From: JBCCRH01 sp039208045
Lineage (GTDB): Bacteria; Bacteroidota; Bacteroidia; Chitinophagales; Saprospiraceae
Assembly (NCBI GenBank): GCA_039208045.1
Contig: JBCCRH010000235.1
Span: 1 to 9,372, forward strand
DNA length: 9,372 nucleotides
Reading direction: 5' to 3'
Each line of letters begins with the position of its first letter. Position 1 is the stretch's first letter. This document shows positions 1 through 6,494 of this stretch, piece by piece. The translations under genes were made by a program, and so were the position numbers. The notes beneath the pieces were generated by a model. The model was not told where the DNA came from. It did not search any database and worked only from the letters and a program-made list of their open reading frames with translations.

Positions 1-441
1 GAATGTACGTGCATATTGGTTGAATAGTAAAACAACGCCTGGTAGTGCACTACAATCAATCGTTGGGGAAACTAGTGAACCATTATAACCCACATCACCA
101 GCTGGAATAGGCCCAAGGCCTAGGCCATCGGAACCATTGCCATCATTATCATAGGAGTCACCATTGAACATAGCGCATCCATTATCGACAGATGGAGACT
201 CAATAGGGCCACGAGTACCATAAAAACCAGCACCTGTAACTTCCCCATCAACAATCAAATCAGCCGCATCACCATCATCCGACCAAGTCCAAATAGCACC
301 AGCAGGAGTGGCTTGCATTACATCCCAATCAGCGGGAATACCACCATCAAACTGCTCTTCGTATATAACGTTAAGTTCCTCTTGAGCTTGTAGGGCAGCG
401 AGTGAAAAAACAAAGGAGAAAAGTAGAAATAATCTTTTCAT
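1..441 (-). CDS. Secreted protein, N-terminal part (T9SS-client-like), truncated by window edge
   Basis: An open frame of 147 codons starts at the ATG at 441 and runs off the left edge, so the C-terminus is missing. Residues 1-19 form a classical Sec signal peptide: MKR, then a hydrophobic stretch rich in Leu, Phe and Ala, then a likely cleavage after LQA with mature QEELN. The mature part opens with YEEQFDGGIPADWD and soon has IWTWSDDGD, SPSVDNG and a late LVSPTIDCS. This pattern is common at the start of jelly-roll/choice-of-anchor or adhesin-like domains in Bacteroidota proteins exported by the type IX system. The mature part is acidic and rich in Gly and Asp. The T9SS sorting domain would lie at the unseen C-terminus, so that assignment is inference. 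No specific function can be given. The leader is AT-rich with no Shine-Dalgarno site, as is usual in Bacteroidota. Confidence 0.8.
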   Translation of the reverse strand, partial: MKRLFLLFSFVFSLAALQAQEELNVIYEEQFDGGIPADWDVMQATPAGAIWTWSDDGDAADLIVDGEVTGAGFYGTRGPIESPSVDNGCAMFNGDSYDNDGNGSDGLGLGPIPAGDVGYNGSLVSPTIDCSALPGVVLLFNQYARTF

Positions 442-548
442 AAGGATAGAAAGTTTGGTTTATAAATAGTTGAATTAAAATAAATATGTATGATACAAAT
501 CGCATGTACCTTTATAAATATTTACAATATCTGTCTTGTATTATCGTG

Positions 549-556
549 CAAAACTA
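549..556 (-). promoter_or_regulatory. Possible Bacteroidota -7 box for the secreted-protein gene
   Basis: Read on the minus strand the site is TAGTTTTG, an exact match to the Bacteroidota -7 consensus TAnnTTTG. It lies about 107 bases upstream of the ATG at 441. No clear -33 TTTG partner was found at the expected distance, so the call is tentative. Confidence 0.25.
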
Positions 557-650
557 ATCAACGAGAAAGGCATTCGCTTTCGTAAATGTAAGAAAATGTC
601 AGGGAAATGATAATTTTTTTCTGAGGCGAAAATACTAAAGGAAGGTAAGT

Positions 651-697
651 AAAAAGAAATCAGGCATAAACCAAAAGAGAAATGACTTATGCCTGAT
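651..697 (-). terminator. Intrinsic terminator after the Fe-S carrier gene
   Basis: A perfect 11-bp stem (ATCAGGCATAA at 659-669 with TTATGCCTGAT at 687-697) encloses a 17-base loop. On the minus strand it is followed at once by a T-rich run (TTCTTTTT, 658-651). It begins a few bases after the stop codon at 703-705 of the upstream minus-strand gene. Position, stem and T-run all fit rho-independent termination in the minus direction. There is no T-run on the plus-strand side, so it is one-way. Confidence 0.85.
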
Positions 698-702
698 AAT
701 AG

Positions 703-1053
703 TTAAGCGGAGAAAGAGGTGCCACAGCCGCAGGTGTCGGATGCATTAGGGTTATTGAAGGTAAAGCCTCTATTGCTTAGCCCCTCCAACCAGTCAATTT
801 CCATGCCCAACAGGTAGATGGCGTGTGATTTTTGCATCAGCACTTTGATACCGTTGATTTCATGAATTTCGTCATTATCTTTGGGTAGGTCAAAGCCTAG
901 GATATAAGTAAAACCGGAACATCCACCCCCTTTGACTCCAACCCTCAAACCATGATCTTGAGGTACACCTTGCTCAGTTTGAATGCGTAATAGTTGCTTT
1001 ACTGCACCATCTGTTAGTGTAATCGGATCAATCGCTGTTTTTACCGTAGTCAT
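703..1053 (-). CDS. A-type iron-sulfur carrier (HesB/IscA/SufA/ErpA family)
   Basis: This 116-residue protein has the normal length and layout of A-type Fe-S carriers, which hold [2Fe-2S]/[4Fe-4S] clusters or iron and pass them to apo-proteins in the cytoplasm. The three cluster-ligand cysteines are present: Cys45 in KGGGCSGFTY, and Cys108 and Cys110 in the C-terminal TCGCGTSFS. The family helix at about residues 10-28 (ITLTDGAVKQLL) and the GFTFNNPNA stretch before the CGCG motif are also clear. The start is the ATG at 1053, preceded by an A/T-rich leader. The gene is single, with its own terminator downstream and a divergent gene upstream. It cannot be assigned to isc, suf or erpA because no other Fe-S assembly genes are in view, so no symbol is given. 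Confidence 0.95.
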   Translation of the reverse strand: MTTVKTAIDPITLTDGAVKQLLRIQTEQGVPQDHGLRVGVKGGGCSGFTYILGFDLPKDNDEIHEINGIKVLMQKSHAIYLLGMEIDWLEGLSNRGFTFNNPNASDTCGCGTSFSA

Positions 1054-1078
1054 ATCTTTTTATTTTTGCACTTTAGCT

Positions 1079-1110
1079 AAAGCTAGCTGGCTGTTACAAC
1101 AGCTAGCTTT
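1079..1110. repeat. 11-bp perfect inverted repeat in the divergent promoter gap
   Basis: AAAGCTAGCTG (1079-1089) and CAGCTAGCTTT (1100-1110) form a perfect stem around a 10-base spacer. It lies 26 bases before the Fe-S carrier ATG and upstream of the divergent plus-strand gene. There is no directly adjacent T-run on either strand, so it is not a standard terminator. It could be an operator for a dimeric regulator or a 5'-UTR hairpin of the carrier mRNA. Confidence 0.6.
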
Positions 1111-1250
1111 GATTTCTATCAGAACGTTTTTTTCTAAATTTCGGTTCTAATAGCTGCTTATTTTTTACATTGAGTCTAAATTAAACATCTTAGCAGGAAC
1201 TACAAAAAATCAGTTCAAAAATTGAATTTTTAGTGACCCTAGGTGATGTT

Positions 1251-1258
1251 TAGGTTTG
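1251..1258 (+). promoter_or_regulatory. Possible Bacteroidota -7 box (TAGGTTTG)
   Basis: TAGGTTTG matches TAnnTTTG exactly. Transcription from it would begin at about 1263-1266, a short distance upstream of the ATG at 1282. The -33 region has only a weak T-rich match (TTTT at 1227-1230). If it is used, the gene starts at 1282 and not at 1243. Confidence 0.4.
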
Positions 1259-1281
1259 TTTTTACCAAACTAAAGCTACAA

Positions 1282-1815
1282 ATGGAGATTTGGCTAAGTA
1301 CAATTTTAGAGATTCTAAAACTGACGATCCCCGGATTAATCGTTTTCCTAACGGTGTATTATTCCTTGCGGCAATTTCTAAATAATCAGTATCAATTGCG
1401 GTTATTGGAACTCAAGCAAGGGCAGCAATCTACAAGCACGCCACTGAAATTTCAGGCCTACGAGCGCCTTTCTCTATTTTGCGAACGCATATCCATTCCC
1501 AACCTACTGCTCCGAGTGCGCCAGGATAGTATGAATGCTACACAGCTCAGAATTGCTTTGCTCTTTGCGATCCAGCAAGAATTTGAGCACAATATCACCC
1601 AACAGGTATATGTAACTGATCAGCTTTGGCAAATCATCAAAATCGCAAGAGATGACGCCGTAAATATGGTGGCCATAGCAGCTGAGCAAGTGGATGGCAA
1701 AGCACCCAGCACTGATCTTAGTACTGCTCTTATGCAAATCATTGCGCAACGAGAAGTCGTAGGGATCGATACGGCACTACAAGCCATAAAAAAAGAAGCT
1801 AGCCTAATGCTTTAG
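1282..1815 (+). CDS. One-TM conserved Bacteroidota hypothetical protein (DUF7935-like)
   Basis: The protein has 177 residues from the ATG at 1282. An in-frame ATG at 1243 would add 13 residues (MMFRFVFTKLKLQ). The later start is preferred because its leader is A-rich, a promoter-like TAGGTTTG box lies inside the longer version, and the protein then begins close to its membrane helix. That helix is at about residues 6-27 (ILEILKLTIPGLIVFLTVYY). After it comes a mostly helical cytoplasmic domain with the block AYERLSLFCERISIPNLLLR and the later block QQEFEHNITQQVYVTDQLW. I recall these blocks from a family of uncharacterised Bacteroidota proteins, DUF7935. The function is unknown. The gene diverges from the Fe-S carrier and converges with btaB, with only 10 bases between the two stop codons. 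Confidence 0.8.
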   Translation: MEIWLSTILEILKLTIPGLIVFLTVYYSLRQFLNNQYQLRLLELKQGQQSTSTPLKFQAYERLSLFCERISIPNLLLRVRQDSMNATQLRIALLFAIQQEFEHNITQQVYVTDQLWQIIKIARDDAVNMVAIAAEQVDGKAPSTDLSTALMQIIAQREVVGIDTALQAIKKEASLML

Positions 1816-1825
1816 CACTCTTGCG

Positions 1826-2491
1826 CTATTTTCTTTTCTGTCCGATAAACATGATGTATTTCCAAAGTCCTAAGTAGGCATTATTTTCTTGATGCAAAAT
1901 GGGTTGAAATAATTCCTTCAACAAAGGTACCAAGTGACCATCCATACGCACATGATGATTAGACATATGTGCCTTAAACCAAGGAAAGGGAGAATTATGG
2001 AAATCTGCTACAGCGACATACCCACCTGGCTTGAGGTCTTGATAAGCCTGCCGAATCAACTCTTGCCATTGCGGATTAATCATAGTGAGGGAATAAGAGA
2101 AAATGACTACATCCTTTTGTCCCAAAAAGGCTTGCTCGCCCAGCTCATATGGCTTTTCCAGAAGAGTAGTCCGATCCTTGAACGGTGCTGTATTTTTTTT
2201 AGCAATGGCTAGCATATCACCAGAAACATCTAGTCCAGTTAATTGAGCATTGGGGTAGTATTTCGCTAGCTCAAGCATGTTATAGCCTGTTCCACAGCCA
2301 ATTTCGAGGGATCGGAAAGCAGCATCTCGCTCAAAGGGTAATTTCTGGATAATACCTTTTCTACCAAACAAAAAGCCCCAACGTGTAAGATCGTAGATTT
2401 TGGACTGGAAGGTAGAATAGTAGTGCTGTATAGCTTCGTTTTGCTCGTTGGCATTTTGTGCGCCGATGCCGCTTACAGGTGGTTTGCTCAT
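1826..2491 (-). CDS. btaB: BtaB-like S-adenosylmethionine N-methyltransferase of betaine lipid synthesis
   Basis: This is a 221-residue class I SAM methyltransferase. Motif I is LEIGCGTGYN (about 62-71), followed by the acidic LTGLDVSGDM (about 84-93). The blocks YDLTRWGFLFGR (33-44), FSYSLTMINP (131-140) and HHVRMDGHL (179-187) are those I associate with BtaB, not with generic methyltransferases. BtaB adds three methyl groups to the amino group of diacylglyceryl-homoserine, giving diacylglyceryl-N,N,N-trimethylhomoserine (DGTS), a phosphorus-free membrane lipid. The ATG at 2491 lies only 9 bases after the btaA stop, so the two are almost certainly one transcript, and this pairing is strong support for the call. 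The protein has no signal peptide or membrane segment and probably acts at the inner face of the membrane. Methyltransferase is certain; BtaB identity is inferred from motifs plus its neighbour. Confidence 0.88.
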   Translation of the reverse strand: MSKPPVSGIGAQNANEQNEAIQHYYSTFQSKIYDLTRWGFLFGRKGIIQKLPFERDAAFRSLEIGCGTGYNMLELAKYYPNAQLTGLDVSGDMLAIAKKNTAPFKDRTTLLEKPYELGEQAFLGQKDVVIFSYSLTMINPQWQELIRQAYQDLKPGGYVAVADFHNSPFPWFKAHMSNHHVRMDGHLVPLLKELFQPILHQENNAYLGLWKYIMFIGQKRK

Positions 2492-2500
2492 AGTAATTAA

Positions 2501-3658
2501 TTATTTTACGGTACCCATATAGACGCTTGCATAAGTACCTACACGGTCGCGCTTATGTGTAGCAGCTGTTACTTCTTGCTCAAAATCCAGGGCATCTAAT
2601 ACAAAGTCTGGGAAAAAATCAACCCTTTCAGCCGCAGAGCGTAGTAAAATACGAGTGCCTGGTCGACTATTCTTAAGAATCAACTCCCACTCCTCTTCTA
2701 GAGCAGGAATATTATTAGCAGCCAGCCAATCTTGATGATCCAATAGAATAAAGTGAGAGTAATTCCCAGGATGTTCTTTTAGGAACTGACTAATGGTGGT
2801 TGTGTGGATATTAATGCGCGCTGCATTAGCGCGTAGGTCAGCTTGGTGTTTCTCTAACAGATAATTTGGGGCGCAGTCTTTGGTGTACGCTCCTTTGAGG
2901 TACACGTGCCAGAAGTAGTTATCTTTTAGCGAAAGCTCCGTAAAAACCTGGCGAAAGCAAGCTTTAATGAAGCCCATGACTCCCTTTTGATACTTTTCCA
3001 ATACAAGCTCGCGCTGACTCCGGGGTACACCTAAGAGCGTGAGGGTAACATGGCGATTCATAACCCACGCCACTAGCTTATTCAAAATACGCTCTTCAAT
3101 CTCAAAGTAGATCGCTCGCTGTTCTTCCAAGTCTTTTGCCTCAAAGAGTTGTTGTATTTTCTGATTGACATTGCCTAAGCTTTTGACATACTGCTTGACT
3201 AGGAGGGCAAATGTGCCAGAGGTGCCATAGTAATAAAATGATTTGCGTAAGCCCTTTCCATTGAAAAAATTAAGGCGAGTATCCCAATATTCCGCAGCGA
3301 AGGCAGGGAGGCTAGGACGAAGCCGCTGGTAGTATTCCTTAATGTTGGGGTGAACCCCTTGCCCGAACAGGTGGAATAAATCTTCAAAAGAATTATGCTT
3401 AATGGCCGCGAGCTTCAAATGCAACAAGGCATTCTGACGCGGATTCATATCGATACAATTGATCTGCCGTGGATGATCCAATAAATAATCAAGCGCATTG
3501 CAACCTGCACTGGTAATCATGACAATGCTACTATCGGAGTCAAACTCCATTAATTCTCGGTCACAGCGGGGATCTTCCCAACAAGTATTATAGACCAAAT
3601 TGCTAGTATGGACTTTCTTAAAAACCCAATCTCGCAATTGATTTACACCAATAGCCAT
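2501..3658 (-). CDS. btaA: BtaA-like S-adenosylmethionine:diacylglycerol 3-amino-3-carboxypropyltransferase (DUF3419)
   Basis: The protein has 385 residues from the ATG at 3658; a GTG two codons upstream (3664) is also possible. BtaA transfers the 3-amino-3-carboxypropyl group of SAM to diacylglycerol, the first step to the betaine lipid DGTS. Family marks, numbered from the GTG, are NLVYNTCWEDPRCDRELM (22-39), the SAM-binding ITSAGCNALDYLL (50-62), CIDMNPRQNALLHLK (70-84), the central FWHVYLKGAYTKDCAPNYLL (251-270), LLDHQDWL (307-314) and the C-terminal RDRVGTYASVYMG (372-384). The length is close to that of characterised BtaA proteins (about 400). It forms a two-gene operon with btaB 9 bases downstream. 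ppk1 lies upstream on the same strand across a 92-base gap with no clear terminator, so read-through is possible. No Pho-box direct repeats were seen in that gap. Confidence 0.93.
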   Translation of the reverse strand: MAIGVNQLRDWVFKKVHTSNLVYNTCWEDPRCDRELMEFDSDSSIVMITSAGCNALDYLLDHPRQINCIDMNPRQNALLHLKLAAIKHNSFEDLFHLFGQGVHPNIKEYYQRLRPSLPAFAAEYWDTRLNFFNGKGLRKSFYYYGTSGTFALLVKQYVKSLGNVNQKIQQLFEAKDLEEQRAIYFEIEERILNKLVAWVMNRHVTLTLLGVPRSQRELVLEKYQKGVMGFIKACFRQVFTELSLKDNYFWHVYLKGAYTKDCAPNYLLEKHQADLRANAARINIHTTTISQFLKEHPGNYSHFILLDHQDWLAANNIPALEEEWELILKNSRPGTRILLRSAAERVDFFPDFVLDALDFEQEVTAATHKRDRVGTYASVYMGTVK

Positions 3659-3750
3659 AAGCACTATTTTTAACTAAGTATCTTCAATGCATTCAAACAG
3701 CGTAAAGTTAACGGAATAAGAATAATTTGCAAGAAAACCTGAAGGCGCAT

Positions 3751-5811
3751 CTACGCATCTTTTAGTAATTGCTGAAGGTAGGCATAGGTCTGTACTTGCG
3801 CCCGCTGGGGGTTTTTGTCACCTTTTAGGTTTTTATACTCATTGATTTGTGTTGCATCAATGACACGGGCTTTTACGTTGTCATGTAGCTGAAAATCAAT
3901 AATTTGACGAATCTGCTTAAAGACCTCCGAATCATAAATAGGAACGGCTACCTCCACTCTACGATACAAATTGCGATTCATCCAATCAGCAGAAGCAATA
4001 TACATCTGCTCTTCCTCATTATTACAAAATAGATATACCCGCGCATGTTCCAAAAATCGATCTACGATACTCGTGATTTCGATAGTATCACTAACGCCTG
4101 GAATGCCAGGAACCAGACAACAAATTCCTCGTACGATCAACTGAATTTTTACCCCGGCCTGGCTGGCCTCATATAGCTTATTAATCATTCGGCGCTCCTC
4201 TAAGCTATTCATTTTAAGAATCATATAAGCAGGCCGCCCTTTCTTAGCATTGCGAATTTCCTTATCAATACATTCTTCAAATTTTTGCTGTAGCGTAAAA
4301 GGAGCGACAAGTAAATGCTTGCTTTTGGGAAGCATAATCTTTCGATTTAGCAGATCAAACACTTGCCCCACTTCTCTTCCAATTTGCTGATCGTAGGTCA
4401 GCAAAGCATGATCGCCATATAGCTTAGCTGTTTTTTCGTTAAAATTGCCCGTGCCGATATAGGTGTAATACCTCCGCTTTAGTTCGCCTTCCTGCTCTTC
4501 CTTTCGGATAATCTGCAACAGCTTCGAATGCACCTTGATACCAGGATAGCTATACTGCACTTCGGCACCCATCTCCTGGAGCTTATCGCCCCAATACAGA
4601 TTCGAAGCTTCATCAAAGCGCGCCTTCGCCTCGATAAATGCAAATACCTGCTTGCCACGTTCCACTGCATGTAATAATGCTTGTACCACTTCTGACTTCG
4701 AGGCTACTCGGTAGAGCGTCACTCGGATAGCTTCTACCTGTGGATCATCTGCTGCTTCCCATATAAGTTTCGGAATGTAGTCATAGCGTTGGTAGGGGAA
4801 GTGCAGCACCTGATCTTTTTGCCGGATACATTCTAGGAGGTTGTCCGCTTTCGCTAAAATGGGATGTTCCAAGGGCGGTAAGTTCGGATCGTGGAGTGCT
4901 GCCTTCTTCGTAGGATTAGGGAAACCGAAAAAATCGTTGAAATTATGGTAGCGGGCACCGGGGATAGCATCGTTTTTGGTCAAGCCAAATAGCTGCTTTA
5001 GCCGTGCCAATACTTCTTCGGGCATGCTGCTATCATAAAGAAATCTAGTCGGAAGTCCAATATTTCGGTCATCTAGACTTGCTCTAATCTTAGCCACTAA
5101 ATCTCCGGCGTATTCGTCGCCAATGTAAAGCTCTGCATCGCGAGAAAGCTTTACAGCATAGGCCCCAATATGGGGGTGGTGCAGGAGTCGATCCAGATTA
5201 AATCGTATGATGTCATCCAAAAAAGTGATGTAGTGGTTACCATCATCAGCGGGCAACTCAATAAAACGTGGGAATTCCTCGGACGGAATTTTAACTACAG
5301 CGATATCATCTAAGCCCTCCAAGCTTACTATAAAGTACAGCTGCTTATTCAACAGAAAAGGCGGCTCATCAGTCGGTTTGACTATAGTGGGCTGTAGAAT
5401 AGGGAAGACTTTTTCAAAAAAATAGGTTCGTACAAATTCCTGCTGCATTGGCGTATACGCATCCTCTTTTACCAAAAAAATACCCTCTTGTTCTAGTGCC
5501 GGTATAATCTGGTTTCTAAAGGTCGTTCCAAATTGCTCCTGCTGCGCATGGACAATTTTTCGAATCTGTTTTAATTGCTTTTTGGGCTTTACCTCGGCCA
5601 ATAGTGCTTTTCTAGTTTTCTTTTGTAATTGCCTAAAGGAACGTAAAGCGGCTACTCGTACTCGGAAAAATTCATCCAGATTAGAGCTATAAATTGCCAA
5701 AAACTTGATTCGTTCATACAATGGTACTCGCTCGTCCATCGCCTCTTGCAGCACTCGATGATTAAAAGAAAGCCAGCTGACATCTCGCTTGATATATTGC
5801 ACATCCTTCAT
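3751..5811 (-). CDS. ppk1: Polyphosphate kinase 1
   Basis: PPK1 polymerises the gamma-phosphate of ATP into inorganic polyphosphate, reversibly, through a phospho-histidine. The ATG at 5811 gives 686 residues, matching the usual 680-700; the frame stays open upstream to a TTG at 5856, but the ATG puts the family start (YIKRDVSWLSFNHRVLQEA) right at the N-terminus. The domains run in the normal order: N-terminal helical domain with LAIYSSNLDEFFRVRVA, head domain, then two phospholipase-D-like catalytic domains. Numbered from the TTG, the autophosphorylated His is His443 in KVHSKLLQI, the second catalytic His is His604 in RFLEHARVYLF, and the metal/phosphate arginines are Arg383 (VTLYRVA) and Arg413 (EAKARFDE). 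All are intact, so the enzyme should work. Its place next to btaAB and an arsC-like gene suggests a phosphate-economy theme. Confidence 0.97.
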   Translation of the reverse strand: MKDVQYIKRDVSWLSFNHRVLQEAMDERVPLYERIKFLAIYSSNLDEFFRVRVAALRSFRQLQKKTRKALLAEVKPKKQLKQIRKIVHAQQEQFGTTFRNQIIPALEQEGIFLVKEDAYTPMQQEFVRTYFFEKVFPILQPTIVKPTDEPPFLLNKQLYFIVSLEGLDDIAVVKIPSEEFPRFIELPADDGNHYITFLDDIIRFNLDRLLHHPHIGAYAVKLSRDAELYIGDEYAGDLVAKIRASLDDRNIGLPTRFLYDSSMPEEVLARLKQLFGLTKNDAIPGARYHNFNDFFGFPNPTKKAALHDPNLPPLEHPILAKADNLLECIRQKDQVLHFPYQRYDYIPKLIWEAADDPQVEAIRVTLYRVASKSEVVQALLHAVERGKQVFAFIEAKARFDEASNLYWGDKLQEMGAEVQYSYPGIKVHSKLLQIIRKEEQEGELKRRYYTYIGTGNFNEKTAKLYGDHALLTYDQQIGREVGQVFDLLNRKIMLPKSKHLLVAPFTLQQKFEECIDKEIRNAKKGRPAYMILKMNSLEERRMINKLYEASQAGVKIQLIVRGICCLVPGIPGVSDTIEITSIVDRFLEHARVYLFCNNEEEQMYIASADWMNRNLYRRVEVAVPIYDSEVFKQIRQIIDFQLHDNVKARVIDATQINEYKNLKGDKNPQRAQVQTYAYLQQLLKDA

Positions 5812-5901
5812 AAATAAGCCGCGTATTTGGTGTAAAACGCGAAAATAGCCATACAAAGGATAAGGCTTTAGGAATAAAGCGTTAAGTGAAAATTAATTTT
5901 T

Positions 5902-6027
5902 TCATCTTTTGCTGATGATTTCAGCGTGGATGCTCGCTGGCAGTTGCAGCTCGGGTTGAAATATATCTTCTAAGAAATAGGAAAGTAACTTATCAAAAAA
6001 GCCTTCTAGTTTAGGAAGCAGCTGCAA
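5902..6027 (-). CDS. Possible small ORF between ppk1 and the arsC-like gene
   Basis: A minus-strand frame is open from 6051 to a TGA at 5902-5904. From a TTG at 6027 it would encode 41 residues (beginning LQLLPKLEGFFDKL, ending HAEIISKR). It overlaps the end of the arsC-like gene in another frame. The composition is protein-like, but there is no ATG, no Shine-Dalgarno site and no family that I recognise. It may be a chance open frame or a remnant. Confidence 0.15.
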   Translation of the reverse strand: MQLLPKLEGFFDKLLSYFLEDIFQPELQLPASIHAEIISKR

Positions 6028-6295
6028 GCGGAGTAAAGGGCTCCGTTCTGCTTATTAATTCCCGCCCAATAAATTTGAGCATTGATATTTTTATCTCTTC
6101 ACGTACCTTTCTGAAGACTGCCATTTTCTCTTCCTTAGAACCTTCAGCAGTGGCTGGATCATCAATGCTAAAATGCATCGTATGTTTGTAGGATAGATCA
6201 GCAGGAACATTCTGTACAGCATGATCACAAACAGTGAGCACGAAATCAAAATGTGAGTGTTCGATTGGAAAAAAAGGGTGCTTTTCATGTGATTT
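6011..6295 (-). CDS. arsC: ArsC/low-molecular-weight phosphatase-family protein, 5' end missing
   Basis: Only the C-terminal half is present. The frame is open from an in-frame TAA at 6296-6298 to the stop at 6011, about 94 codons. The block HFDFVLTVCDHAVQN, then MHFSIDDPATAEGSKEEKMAVFRKVREEIK, matches thioredoxin-type arsenate reductases and related low-molecular-weight tyrosine phosphatases (family pattern FDyVlTVCDnA...DDPA...FRrvRDeI). The N-terminal P-loop (CxGNSCRS type), which carries the nucleophilic Cys, should lie upstream but is absent from 6300 onward, where the DNA becomes cyanobacterial. No ATG precedes the conserved part, and a GTG at 6241 is inside the fold, so this is a truncation and not a small gene. 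The equivalent of the second redox Cys (usually ENCP) reads QNVP, so the mechanism may differ from classical ArsC. A 13-residue tail follows the last conserved helix. Confidence 0.65.
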   Translation of the reverse strand, partial: KSHEKHPFFPIEHSHFDFVLTVCDHAVQNVPADLSYKHTMHFSIDDPATAEGSKEEKMAVFRKVREEIKISMLKFIGRELISRTEPFTPLAAAS

Positions 6296-6494
6296 TTATG
6301 GGTAGATTTATAGATTTATCTTTATGGTTTTTGGTCATTATAGTCGTTGATTCGTTGGCTAGCTTCCTGTAGATGCCTCCATGCAAATAATCTGTTTCAT
6401 GTAACGGTTAGTTAACAAAATGCCAATGTAGGGACCAACTTAAGAAACAATTTATTTGTATTACCTCGTTTTGTAATCAAGGATAGTAATTGCC
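6291..6494. other. Junction zone between Bacteroidota-like and cyanobacterial DNA, plus psaM leader
   Basis: The arsC-like homology stops near 6290 with an in-frame stop, and psaM begins at 6495 on the other strand. No gene is seen in between. The left part is AT-rich and contains an 8-bp tandem duplication at 6303-6318. The right part should hold the psaM promoter. The exact join cannot be placed by eye; about 6290-6320 is the best guess because it is where the arsC-like reading breaks. Confidence 0.6.
6479..6483 (+). promoter_or_regulatory. Shine-Dalgarno site of psaM (AAGGA)
   Basis: AAGGA ends 11 bases before the ATG at 6495. It is a somewhat long but usable spacing, and it contrasts with the SD-less genes in the left part of the window. 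Confidence 0.5.

Noticed and set aside
1504..1749. Minus-strand open frame inside the one-TM hypothetical gene
   Set aside because: It lies wholly within the plus-strand gene, has no recognisable family or start context, and the plus-strand frame has clear conserved blocks.
1807..1835. Possible bidirectional terminator between the one-TM gene and btaB
   Set aside because: Only very short pairings (such as TGCT/AGCA with a 2-base loop) are present, too weak to support a terminator.
3659..3750. Search for Pho-box repeats between ppk1 and btaA
   Set aside because: No CTGTCAT-like direct repeats or clear Bacteroidota promoter pair was found, so phosphate control is not claimed from sequence.
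6091..6288. Minus-strand 65-codon frame opposite-phase to the arsC-like gene
   Set aside because: It overlaps the arsC-like frame on the same strand; only that frame shows family motifs (TVCDHA, DDPA, FRKVREEI). The other reading is a frame shadow.
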